From S009-33 sp041694255 (GTDB taxonomy: Bacteria > Patescibacteriota > Gracilibacteria > Absconditabacterales > Absconditicoccaceae), in contig JASMTN010000022.1 of the NCBI GenBank assembly GCA_041694255.1, positions 1 to 26,578 on the forward strand: a stretch of DNA of 26,578 nt, given 5' to 3'. The translations under genes and the position numbers were made by a program. Under the pieces are notes generated by a model. That model was not told the origin of the DNA. It saw only the letters and a program-made list of their open reading frames with translations, and searched no databases. Of this stretch, positions 1 to 8,265 are shown piece after piece (position 1 is the first letter of the stretch; every line of letters begins with the position of its first letter).

Positions 1-1222
1 TTTTAAACAGGTCAAGTTTTAATATCTTTTCATCTATAAATTTTAATAAACTCAAATCTTTCTCTTTAAGCTCTCAAGAAAGTTTTTTATTTATTCAAGC
101 AAGAAGCTTTACAGTATCTAAATCATCAAGTAAGTAGTTTATAAGTTCACTATCTTCTAAATCTTTTTTTGTAGGTTCTTTTACATCGTCTAAATCATAG
201 TTTTTTAGTTTTTCAACTATCTTATCATAATGTTTTCAAACAGCTTCCAAGTCTTCAAATGAAAAATCCTGTATATTTCTATAATGTGCAAGGTATATAA
301 AATATTTAAATTTTAAAGGATCAATTCATTTTTCTTTGATAGTATCTAGTGTTATTACATTTCACTTAGACTTTGACATCTTATCATTTTTCAAGTTCAA
401 AAATTCATTATGTAACCAATAATTAACCCATTTATCATCATAACAACATTCAGTTTGTGCTATCTCATCTGTATGATGAACTGGTATATGATCTATACCT
501 CAAGTATGTATATCAAAGTGTTTTCAAAGATACTTTACACTCATAGTTGAACATTCAAGATGCCATCAAGGAAATCAAACTCACCAAGGACTATCCCATT
601 CCATCTGTCTTTTTTCATTAGAAGGAGAAAACTTCCAAAGTGCAAAATCAGTTTTATTTTTCTTTTGGTTATTCTCTACTCTTGCACAAGCTTGAAGTCA
701 TTCTATATGACCTTCTGGTAATAATTTTCAATAATCTTCTACTTTTGAAGTATCCATATATATACCATCATCTTCTATTTTATAAGTATATCATTTTTTT
801 TCCAAAACCTTAATCATATCTATCTGTTCTTTTATATGTTCAGTAGCTTTAGGAAAAAGATCAAAATCCAAATGCAACATCTTTAAATAATTATGAAAGA
901 TAAGTTCATATTCTTTTGCAATATCAAAAGCTGTTTTTCATTCTTTTTTAGAAGTTTTTTCAAGCTTGTCTTCTCAGTTATCTCAATCATCTGTTAAGTG
1001 CCCTACATCAGTTATATTTACAACATGTTTTACTTTATATCAAAGTATATTTTCTATTACATTTTTAAGTAAATTTGCAAATATATAAGATCTCATATTT
1101 CATATATGTGGTTTTCAATATACAGTAGGCCCACAAGAATATATACCCACTTGCTTTTTATCTATAGGTTCAAAAACTTGTTTTTCCCTTCATAAAGTAT
1201 TAAAAATATTAAGTTCCATCAT
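1..1222 (-). CDS. cysS: cysteinyl-tRNA synthetase (3' end cut by window edge)
   Basis: Charges tRNA-Cys with cysteine in the cytoplasm (class I aminoacyl-tRNA synthetase). Reading TGA as Gly gives an N-terminus with the zinc cysteine in YSCGPTVY (about residue 30), then HIGN (about 39-42), the ECSTMS and GIDHIPVHHTDE zinc/active-site segments, and KMSKSKGN near base 375. The glycines of HIGN and SKGN are both encoded by TGA. About 407 residues are visible of a usual 450-490, so the C-terminal anticodon-binding part runs off the left edge. Two ATGs are adjacent (1222 and 1219); either could start and no Shine-Dalgarno chooses between them. A promoter-like repeat lies just upstream (1250-1277). 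Assignment is very secure. Confidence 0.97.
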
Positions 1223-1234
1223 AAAAAATTATCT

Positions 1235-1277
1235 TTTAAATTAAAACTTATAATACATAATATAGCTTTAAAAACAA
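1235..1277 (-). repeat. 43-bp perfect direct repeat, copy 1, carrying a promoter-like element for cysS
   Basis: This 43-base segment is identical to 3912-3954. Read on the minus strand it has a -35-like TTGTTT (1272-1277), a 16-base spacer and a -10-like TATTAT (1250-1255), 27 bases before the cysS start at 1222. It fills nearly the whole miaA-cysS gap. The repeat is observed directly; the promoter role is inferred. Confidence 0.7.
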
Positions 1278-1281
1278 TATT

Positions 1282-2211
1282 TTATTCTATAAGTTTATAA
1301 ATTACATTTTCTTTAGGGTTTGCTCTTATATCTTGAATATATCTTCTAAAAAAAGACCTTTGTTTTTTAGCATAACGATGAGTATTTATCTTTAATTTTT
1401 CTATTGCTTTTTCCTTGTCATACTCTCCATTTATATATGGAATTATTTCTTTATATCATATACTTTGCATTCATTGATTATTTTGATTATAACCCATTTT
1501 TAACAATCATTCTACTTCTTCAACCAAACCTTCTTCAAACATTTCTTTGATTCTTTTGTTTATCTTAGGATTTGCAATATCTTTTTCTACATACTTTATT
1601 ATCATAAAAATTGGAAATGGAACTTTTTGTTCATAACAAACTTTACTTTTAGGTTTTCAAGTTTTTTCATATATTTCAAGTGCTCTTATAATATATCTTA
1701 TACTATTGGGATGCAATACCTTTGCACTTTCAGGATCTATTTTTTGAAGTTTTTTATGTAATATTCAAGGATTTTCTTCTTCTTGTTTATAGAGTTTTTC
1801 TCTAAAAGTAAAGTCTGGCTCTGCTTTTGGTAAAGAATAGTTTTTATATAAAGTATCAGTATAAAGTCATGTTCATCATACTATAAAAGGAACTTTTCAT
1901 CTTTGTTGTATATCTTCTATTTTTTTTAAAGCCTCCTTTTTCCAATCTCAAGCTGTAAAAAATTCATCTGGCTTGCAAATATCTATAAGGTGATGAGGTA
2001 TCTTTTCTTGTATTTGTTTAGAAACTTTATCTGTTCATATATCCATATACTTAAAAATCTGTCTTGAATCAGCAGATATAACTTCAGCATCTATTCACTC
2101 ATTTATAAGATCTAAACTTAATTTTGTCTTTCAACTAGCAGTTGGTCATACTATAAAAACTACTCCATTAGGATTATCTTTTAACCATTTTTTAACTTCT
2201 TGTGAAAGCAT
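1282..2211 (-). CDS. miaA: tRNA dimethylallyltransferase, copy 1
   Basis: Transfers a dimethylallyl group from DMAPP to A37 of tRNAs reading UNN codons. The 309-aa product, usual for MiaA, has P-loop GPTASGKT (residues 22-29; both non-terminal glycines are TGA), then SADSRQIFKYMDIGTDK and FIVGGTGLYTDTLY, all family hallmarks. Stop is TAA. A second full-length copy lies at 6805-7734, roughly 90% identical in DNA by eye, with an identical run of about 90 bases. At codons 16 and 262 this copy has GGA where the other has TGA, a direct sign that TGA means Gly. No Shine-Dalgarno is present; the start was chosen from the family N-terminus and the matching start in copy 2. Confidence 0.95.
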
Positions 2212-2240
2212 ATTTTTGAATTTAATTTTAAACTTTTTAT

Positions 2241-2287
2241 TTTATATACATATATTAGCTTTTTTCAAATAATAATATTGTATTTTA
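2241..2287 (-). promoter_or_regulatory. putative miaA promoter, copy 1 (duplicated upstream region)
   Basis: This segment matches 7766-7812 at 45 of 47 positions. Minus strand: -35-like TTGAAA (2263-2268), 16-base spacer, -10-like TATAAA (2241-2246), 29 bases before the miaA start. Transcription would begin about 20 bases from the ATG. Conservation between the two copies supports function; the promoter assignment is inferred. Confidence 0.55.
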
Positions 2288-2291
2288 GAAT

Positions 2292-2323
2292 GAAATTAGT
2301 AAAAAAAGACTATTATTTTATAT
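2292..2323 (+). promoter_or_regulatory. repeated A/T-rich element upstream of the NUDIX gene
   Basis: The 32 bases starting gaaattagtaaaaaa and ending attttatat recur at 2753-2784 upstream of the next gene with four differences. Both copies sit 14 bases before an ATG. They could be promoters (-10-like TATTTTAT) or initiation-region sequences. Only the repeat and its placement are observed. Confidence 0.35.
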
Positions 2324-2337
2324 AGTTAGACATTAAA

Positions 2338-2736
2338 ATGAATCAAACAAAAGTATGAGTTTGAGTTATGATAGTAAAAAATAATAAAGTTCTTTTATGA
2401 AAAAGAAAAAACATACATGAAGGTTGAACTTGGGCATTCCCATGAGGACATTTAGAATTTATGGAAAGTTTTGAACAATGTGCTATAAGAGAAGCTCTAG
2501 AAGAAACAAATTTAAAACTAAAAAATATATCTTTTCTTACCATAACAAATGATATATATAAAGAAGAAAAAAAACATTATGTTACTATATTTGTAAGATG
2601 AGAAGTTGATAGTTGAGAATTAAAAAATATGGAACCACATAAATGTGAAAAATGGGAATGGTTTAGTTGGGATAATTTACCTCAACCTTTAATGCTTACT
2701 ATGGAAAATTTTATAAAGCAATGATTTAAAATATAA
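2338..2736 (+). CDS. NUDIX hydrolase, NUDT15/MutT-like
   Basis: Pyrophosphohydrolase that probably cleaves a nucleoside di- or triphosphate. The 132-aa protein has the sequence TWAFPGGHLEF followed by the NUDIX box with E, RE and EE in the spacing GX5EX7REXXEE (about residues 37-59). The last glycine of the classical box is Asn here (EETN). WAFPGGHLEFMESFE resembles NUDT15-type proteins, but substrate cannot be read from sequence. It contains several TGA codons read as Gly and ends in TAA. It is the first plus-strand cargo gene between miaA copy 1 and ppa copy 1, with a small membrane-protein gene 62 bases downstream. No Shine-Dalgarno; the start is the only ATG that fits the first strand of the fold. 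Confidence 0.9.
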
Positions 2737-2752
2737 ACTTGTATTTAATAAA

Positions 2753-2784
2753 GAAATTAGTAAAAAATGGTTACTATTTTATAT
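2753..2784 (+). promoter_or_regulatory. repeated A/T-rich element upstream of the small membrane protein
   Basis: Second copy of the element at 2292-2323 (28 of 32 positions match), again 14 bases before an ATG. It suggests that the membrane-protein gene has its own promoter rather than relying on NUDIX readthrough. Confidence 0.35.
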
Positions 2785-2798
2785 TTTAAAAAGAAAAA

Positions 2799-3227
2799 AT
2801 GGATGAAATGATTATTATTAATTTAATAAGTTATTTAGCAATTTTTATTGCATGAATAATTTCCCTTTGAATTTCATATAGAACTACTATGAATAATTCA
2901 AAATTATTAAATGTATCTTTTAAAGATGCTATATTAATATGATTTCTAGCATATATAATAGTTATTATATTATTATGAATAATTAACAATATATTAAATA
3001 TGGATTGATTTTTGGTTAATTTATTAATACAAAATATAATTATATGAATTTTTATTTATTTTATATTACAAAAAAAGATAGATGAAACAAATAAAAAAAT
3101 TATTTGACTAATAATTAGAATATTAATTGCAAATATACTTTTATTTATAATAATAAATTTTGTTTTATCTTTTATATTATGAATAATAATACAAAGTATG
3201 TTTCCATGATTAATGTTTTATATGTAA
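2799..3227 (+). CDS. hypothetical four-helix membrane protein
   Basis: I do not recognise this family. The 142-aa product is almost entirely hydrophobic, with four likely membrane helices: about residues 6-24, 48-68, 78-96 and 105-138. Short polar connectors include SYRTTMNNSK and LQKKIDETNKK. Ten or so in-frame TGA codons fall inside the helices as Gly. It follows the NUDIX gene by 62 bases and ends at a bidirectional terminator shared with ppa copy 1. The start ATG at 2799 is followed by another in-frame ATG three codons later. No catalytic motif is visible. Confidence 0.7.
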
Positions 3228-3246
3228 TTATATATAATTTAACTTT

Positions 3247-3300
3247 AAAAAAACTCAATGAACAATTAAGGATAATCACCTTGGTATCATTGAGTTTTTT
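3247..3300. terminator. bidirectional intrinsic terminator between the membrane protein and ppa copy 1
   Basis: Stem AAACTCAATGA (3251-3261) pairs with TCATTGAGTTT (3288-3298). It is flanked by A and T runs on both sides, and the loop has an inner AAGG/CCTT pairing (3268-3271 with 3279-3282). It sits between two convergent stop codons (3227 and 3304), so it can end transcription from both strands. Confidence 0.85.
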
Positions 3301-3303
3301 TTA

Positions 3304-3840
3304 TTATTTATTAAACTTTTTCTTATAATCTTCATGACATTTTTTAAGTATATCTTGTGCTTTTTCTTTTGTATCCCAACCATTAAGTTCAACAGTTTTA
3401 TTGTGTAAGTCTTTGTAATGTTTCATAAAGTATGCTATATCTTCTTTTTCTTTTTCACTTAGATCATCTATATTTTCTACATGATCATAATATTTATCAT
3501 CTGCAACAGCAACTACTTTATAATCATCTTCTCAAGAATCTATCATTTTCAAACCTCAAACCACTCTTAAAGGAACTATAGTTCAAGTTACTAAAGATTG
3601 AGAACTTAATATAAGCACATCTAAAGGATCATTGTCTCATTCATTCCAAGTTTGTGGTAAGTCACCATAGTTAAAATTGTAAGGTATAGGTGTTTTACCT
3701 ACTCTATCAACCCACATAGCTCAAGTTTTATAATCAAACTCATACTTTACATAACTACCCTTTGGTATCTCAACTACTGCATTGATCTCAGAAAAGTCTT
3801 TTTTATCTGTTAAAGGAATATCAAAATAATAATTTCACAT
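3304..3840 (-). CDS. ppa: inorganic pyrophosphatase (family I), copy 1
   Basis: Hydrolyses pyrophosphate to phosphate in the cytoplasm, pulling biosynthetic reactions forward. The 178-aa protein has VEIPKGSYVKYEFD (about 23-36), the metal-binding signature DNDPLD (Asp69, Asp71, Asp74) and the conserved GLKMIDSGEDDYKVVAV segment. Length is normal for the family. Codons 2, 40, 68, 86, 97 and 104 (approximate) are TGA read as Gly. A paralogue with about 11 substitutions in 178 residues lies at 10734-11270. Codon 48 is GGT here and TGA there; codon 68 is TGA here and GGT there. Start at 3840 gives MGNYYFDIPL in both copies. Stop is TAA. Confidence 0.95.
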
Positions 3841-3877
3841 AATATATAAACATTAAAAACTAAAATATGTAATGACA

Positions 3878-3905
3878 AATATATCAAATATCTTCATAAA
3901 ATCAA
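3878..3905 (-). promoter_or_regulatory. putative ppa copy 1 proximal promoter
   Basis: Minus strand: -35-like TTGATT (3900-3905), 16-base spacer, -10-like TATATT (3878-3883), about 37 bases before the start codon. The same boxes and spacing are kept upstream of ppa copy 2 (11308-11335). The surrounding 69 bases (3853-3921) match 11283-11351 with only a few differences. Confidence 0.5.
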
Positions 3906-3911
3906 ATAGAA

Positions 3912-3954
3912 TTTAAATTAAAACTTATAATACATAATATAGCTTTAAAAACAA
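3912..3954 (-). repeat. 43-bp perfect direct repeat, copy 2, distal promoter-like element for ppa copy 1
   Basis: Identical to 1235-1277. It holds TTGTTT (3949-3954), a 16-base spacer and TATTAT (3927-3932) on the minus strand. Like copy 1, it ends a few bases from the stop codon of the preceding minus-strand gene (znuB, stop at 3956-3958). It is not present upstream of ppa copy 2, so ppa copy 1 may have two promoters. Confidence 0.65.
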
Positions 3955-3955
3955 G

Positions 3956-4759
3956 CTATATTAAATATTTTTTATAAAGCAATGAAATAATGAATATTAA
4001 AATAAGAATAAGAACTATTGTTGATCATGTTGATGTTCAAATAGCATAAGAAGACCAAAGTCATATAATAACAGAAAATATAGATATTAAAATAGAAAGC
4101 ATAAATACTTGCTTTAAACTTTTAGATAATACCTTAGATATATTAGGAGGTATTATCAAGAAAGCTCATATAAGAAGGATTCAAAAAATTTTTATACTTA
4201 ATCATATAAATATAGATAAAGAAAACAAAAATATTATATTATAATAATCAATTTTCAATCAACTTGATATTGCAATATCTTTACTTATTATTATAGAAAG
4301 AAAGTTTTTGTGAAAAAAATAAAAAATAGCACAAGTAAATAAACAAAGAAGAACTAACAATATCAAGTCAACTAAATTAATAAAAAGTATATTTCAAAAT
4401 AAAAATGTATTTATATCAACCTGAAGATATTCAAGAAAAGAAAGTATAAAAATTCATCAAGCTATTCAAAATTGTGATATAATCTCTTTTGTAGATTCTT
4501 TAGTTATAAAGTTAGTCTTTTCTACATAAAAAATTAAAAAACTTGCAATTATAGCAAATAAAAATGCAAACAAATAATAATTAGAACTTATAAATATAGA
4601 AACTGAAACTCAAAGAAATATTATATTTGCTATAGAATGTGTTATATTTGCTTCTTTTCTCATTACTATAAAAACTCAAAAAAATGATGCTATAATTGAG
4701 ACTAATAAACCTCAAATTAGTGCATATTGGAAAAAATCATAAGTTAATATATCAAACAT
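3956..4759 (-). CDS. znuB: ABC-3 family metal (zinc/manganese type) permease
   Basis: Integral membrane channel of a high-affinity metal ABC importer. The 267-aa protein is a run of about seven to eight hydrophobic helices. It starts MFDILTYDFFQYALIGGLLVSIIASFF and includes FIVMRKEANITHSIANIIFLG, both typical of the ZnuB/MntB family. Late segments WGAFLIIPPN-like (here IGAFLIIPPNISK) also fit. Many TGA codons read as Gly. Stop is TAG. It is the third gene of a znuA-znuC-znuB operon, 22 bases after znuC. Zinc rather than manganese is inferred from the His-rich binding protein. Confidence 0.88.
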
Positions 4760-4781
4760 TCTATATATTGAATTAAATAAA

Positions 4782-5489
4782 TTAATTTTTATGTGTAGTA
4801 TGAGGATTATGTTCATAAGGGGCAAGAAAATCTCAAAAAATATCTTTTATATTTCAAGATATATCAGATGGTTTTCAATGGCAACAATAATTATCTTTAT
4901 GCAAACATACAACATAATCAGAATTTTTATAAACAAGTTTTATATTATGAGAAACTAAGATTATAGAAATATTTGGAAACTCTTTTTTTATATCATATAT
5001 ATTTTTATAAAATAGATCTTCTCATATAATATCTATTCAAGAAGTTGGTTCATCAAAAAGTATAAGATCAGGATTTGAAATAATAGATGAGACTATAAGA
5101 ACTTTTTGCAGTTCTCATCAACTTAAATTAAATAAATGCTTATCAAGTAAATATCAAGCATTAAATTTTTCTAAATAAGAAAAAATAGAATCATATGGAA
5201 TAGATTTGTTATATATTTTTATAAATTCCTTAACTTTTATAGGAATTGTATCATCCATCTCTAATTTTTGTGGAACATATGATAATTTTTTATAATTCTT
5301 ATATATATATCAACTATCTTCTTTATAAATTCAAGCAATTATTTTTAGTAATGTCGACTTTCAACTTCAATTTTTTCAAATAATACTTAAAATATCTCAT
5401 TTTTTTAATGAAAAACTTATATCTTTTAATATAAAAGAATTGTTAATTTTTTTTGATATATTTTCTAACTTCAAAACAAAATTACTCAT
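4782..5489 (-). CDS. znuC: zinc-type ABC transporter ATP-binding protein
   Basis: ATPase that powers metal import through ZnuB on the inner face of the membrane. The 235-aa protein carries Walker A GKNGSGKST (two of its glycines are TGA), a Q-loop VPQK, signature LSGGELQKV, Walker B LILFDEP and an H-loop SHN. The C-terminal tail has several Cys and His residues (DNYCCHGKP and EHNPHTTHKN), which suggests a metal-binding end. Its ATG overlaps the end of znuA by eight bases (ATGAGTAA), so translation is probably coupled. Stop is TAA. Confidence 0.93.
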
Positions 5490-6423
5490 ATATTTTTGAA
5501 AAACTGTTTAAATTATTATCAAGTGTATTAAAATACTCATTATAATTATTATTTGTTCATAATGGATCTACATTTAATATAGTCATATTATATTTATTTG
5601 CAAGATCTATAAGTCATTTTGATTCAAATTGTGGTTCTTTAAAAATTATTTTTATTCCATCATTTTTTATAATATCAGTTATATTTTTATAATCATCAAC
5701 TCAAACCTGTTTAAGTATATTTTTTTGAAAAACAACTTTTTTTTCTAAATCAATTCATAAATCTATTAAAAGATAATTATAAGGGTTATGAGAAATTAAA
5801 AACTTATTAGATTTTTTTCACTTTATCTTTTCTTTAAATAAAGAAACTTTTTGATCTATAGTTTCAATAAATTTTTCCAAATTTTCATTATAGTAATTTT
5901 TATTTTCTGGATCCTTTTTAGAAAGTTCTTCTGTTATTAACTTTGCTATATATTTTGATTCATCTATACCAAGCCAAACATGAGGATCTATACTTCAGTG
6001 ATTATGTTCTTCTTCATTATGTTCTTCTTCATGATGTTCTTCTTCATGATGTTCTTCTTCATGATGTTCTTTATTTAAAGAATTTAGATCTAACAAACTA
6101 ATTCAAGAAGAAATTAAAGTATTTTTATCACTTTCTCATAGTCTTTTTGTTAAAAATCAATCTATAGACTCAAGACCAACTGAAAATATAATATCAGACT
6201 GATCTATTGAAATAAGCTGTTGAGGTTTCAATTCATAACCATGAGGAGAAAATCAAGCAGGAACCAAAGTTTCAACATCAACTTTTCAAGATCATATATA
6301 ATTTACTATACTTCAAATAGGCATAATAGAAGTAACTACAGAAAGTTTATCACTATTTTCTGTTTTTATATTACATCAAGCTAAACTGAAAGTAAAAACA
6401 ATTAAAATAAATAATTTTTTCAT
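5482..6423 (-). CDS. znuA: zinc-type ABC transporter substrate-binding lipoprotein
   Basis: Captures metal outside the membrane and hands it to ZnuB. The 313-aa product has a lipoprotein signal with lipobox SLAGC (Gly encoded by TGA). The first metal-ligand region SPHGYELKPQQ follows, then a charged His-rich loop of five-residue HHEEE/HNEEE units (5998-6069), then the ligand region DPHVWLG and ISHNPYNYLL. The His-rich loop before DPHVW is typical of zinc-specific ZnuA proteins. First gene of the znu operon. A zinc-ribbon/HTH gene lies 78 bases upstream on the same strand. Stop TAA overlaps the znuC start. No Shine-Dalgarno. Confidence 0.93.
5998..6069 (-). repeat. tandem 15-bp repeats encoding the His/Glu-rich loop of ZnuA
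   Basis: Units of 15 bases encoding HHEEE or HNEEE follow each other four times with a partial fifth. The central copies are identical in DNA, which suggests recent slippage-driven expansion. The product is the flexible metal-buffering loop of the binding protein. Confidence 0.85.
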
Positions 6424-6501
6424 AATATATTATATTTATAAAATATATAAAGTGTTTTAGTTTTGTGTATATACATTTTTAAAACTGTTTTTCAATACAA
6501 T

Positions 6502-6780
6502 TTAAGATTTTTTACATACATTACAGCTTTGCTTATGTTTTTTTGACCATTTAATAAGTGTAGCTGTTGAAATGTTATATTTTTTTATAATCTCTCTTGC
6601 AGACATGTTTTTATGACAATACTCTAAGACTATATTTAGCTTATAGGATCTTAAATAAGTTCATCTTTTTCATCAATTAGTAAAAGATTTATAACATTTT
6701 TTGCATCTATATCTTTGTCATCAATATTTTAAAATTCAATTTTTAACAATATCAGAAGTTTTACAGTATATACAAAACAT
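6502..6780 (-). CDS. small zinc-ribbon plus helix-turn-helix protein (InsA-like)
   Basis: The 92-aa product begins with a zinc ribbon: Cys3-x2-Cys6, then GQRYRC26-x2-C29. A helix-turn-helix-like stretch follows (MSAREIIKKYNISTATLIKW, about 59-78), and it ends with a third Cys pair (C86-x2-C89). Layout and length resemble InsA of IS1-type elements, but no InsB/transposase partner or terminal inverted repeats are visible nearby. It lies 78 bases upstream of znuA on the same strand, so it may be a stand-alone DNA-binding protein, possibly regulating zinc uptake (inference). TGA codons fall at glycines of the ribbon. Stop is TAA. Confidence 0.72.
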
Positions 6781-6804
6781 AATATAAATTATACATTTAA
6801 AAAA

Positions 6805-7734
6805 CTATTCTACAAGCTTATAAACAACACATTTTTTAGGATTTCATTTCATATCTTGAATATATCTTCTAAAAAAAGATCTTTGCTTTTTAGCATAACG
6901 ATGAGTATTTATTTTCAACTTTTCTATTGCCTTTTCCTTATCATATTCTCAATTTATATAAGGTATTATTTCTTTATATCATATACTTTGCATTCATTGA
7001 TTATCTTGATTATAACCCATTTTCAATAATCATTCAACTTCTTCAACTAAACCTTCTTCAAACATTTCTTTGATTCTTTTGTTTATCTTAGGATTTGCAA
7101 CATCTTTTTCTACATATTTTATTATCATAAAAATTGGAAATTGAACTTCTTTTTCATAACAAACTTCACTTTTAGGTCTTCAAGTTTTTTCATATATCTC
7201 AAGTGCTCTTATAATATATCTTATACTATTTGGATGAAGTATTCTAGCAGTTTTAGGATCTATTGTTTGTAGCTTTTTATATAATATTCATGGATTTTCT
7301 TCTTCTTGCTTATAAAGCTTTTCCCTAAAAGTAAAATCTGGTTCTGCTTTTGGTAGGGAATAGTTTTTATATAAAGTATCTGTATAAAGTCATGTTCATC
7401 ATACTATAAAAGGAACTTTTCATCTTTGTTGTATATCTTCTATTTTTTTTAAAGCCTCCTTTTTCCAATCTCATGCTGTGAAAAATTCATCTGGCTTACA
7501 AACATCTATAATATGATGAGGTATCTTTTCTTGTATTTGTTTAGAAACCTTGTCTGTTCATATATCCATATATTTAAAGATCTGTCTTGAATCAGCAGAT
7601 ATAATCTCAGCATCTATTCAATTCTCAACAAGTTCTAAACTTAGTTTTGTTTTTCATCAAGCAGTTGGTCATACTATAAAAATAACTCAATTAGGATTTT
7701 CTTTTAAAAAATTTTTAACTTCTTGTGAAAGCAT
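6805..7734 (-). CDS. miaA: tRNA dimethylallyltransferase, copy 2
   Basis: Paralogue of 1282-2211 with exactly the same length (309 aa), start context and catalytic layout, so it should also prenylate A37 of tRNAs. The P-loop is GPTAGGKT instead of GPTASGKT: the codon AGT of copy 1 is TGA here. SADSRQIFKYMDIGTDK and GGTGLYTDTLY are intact and there is no frameshift, so both copies look functional. At codons 16 and 262 TGA replaces GGA of copy 1. Stop is TAG. The copy lies between the zinc-ribbon gene and the suf genes, and forms the left end of the second miaA-cargo-ppa module. Confidence 0.94.
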
Positions 7735-7765
7735 ATTTTTTATATTTAATATTAAATTAAATCAG

Positions 7766-7812
7766 TTTATATACATATATTAAGTTTTTTCAAATAATAA
7801 TATTGTATTTTA
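7766..7812 (-). promoter_or_regulatory. putative miaA promoter, copy 2 (duplicated upstream region)
   Basis: Matches 2241-2287 at 45 of 47 positions. -35-like TTGAAA (7788-7793), 16-base spacer, -10-like TATAAA (7766-7771), 31 bases before the miaA copy 2 start. Sequence similarity between the copies stops just beyond this element, where the unrelated cargo begins. Confidence 0.55.
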
Positions 7813-7865
7813 TCTGTAAATTATTATAAAAATATAACATATTTATAATATATAAAACAAATATA

Positions 7866-8249
7866 ATGTACAATGAAAAAGTTATAAATTACTCAAAAGA
7901 TTCAAAATATAATTATGAAATGGAAAATTATACAATAAAATATGAATGAAACTCAAGAACTTGCTGAACTAATTTAGTTGTTTATCTTAAAATTGAAGAT
8001 GATAAAATAATAGATTGGTCATACACATGAGAATTAACTATTATTGCAAAATCATGTGCAAATATGTTTTGAGAGTATTTTATAGGAAAGCATTTTGATG
8101 ATATTATGATATTAAATGAAATATATATATACGATAAAGCAGATATAACATTATCTTGAAGAAAAAAGGAAGCATGTTTATCAGCACTTCTTGCAACACA
8201 AAAGGCTATAAACACTTATATTCATTGATGAGATGAAGGTTGTTTTTAA
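7866..8249 (+). CDS. sufU: iron-sulfur cluster scaffold, SufU/IscU-like
   Basis: Accepts sulfur from the cysteine desulfurase and assembles Fe-S clusters, or relays the sulfur. The 127-aa protein keeps three cysteines at the IscU/SufU positions: C33 (SRTCGTNL), C64 (AKSCANM) and C104 (RKKEACLSAL). The aspartate usually right after the first CG is Thr here (CGT). It is followed 16 bases later by sufS, a classic partnership. UGA is read as Gly at several sites, including the residue after C33. An A/T-rich stretch with TATAAT-like sequence (about 7845-7855) precedes it. No Shine-Dalgarno. Stop is TAA. Confidence 0.88.
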
Positions 8250-8265
8250 ATTTTAAAACTAAATA

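Noticed and set aside
5998..6069. Short tandem repeats resembling a CRISPR or minisatellite
   Set aside because: They are in frame inside znuA and encode its His-rich loop; no spacers are present.
6424..6804. Complete IS1-type insertion sequence around the InsA-like gene
   Set aside because: No InsB frame, terminal inverted repeats or target duplication can be seen.
7982..8215. 77-aa minus-strand frame opposite sufU
   Set aside because: sufU on the plus strand has all three scaffold cysteines and pairs with sufS; the antisense frame has no support.
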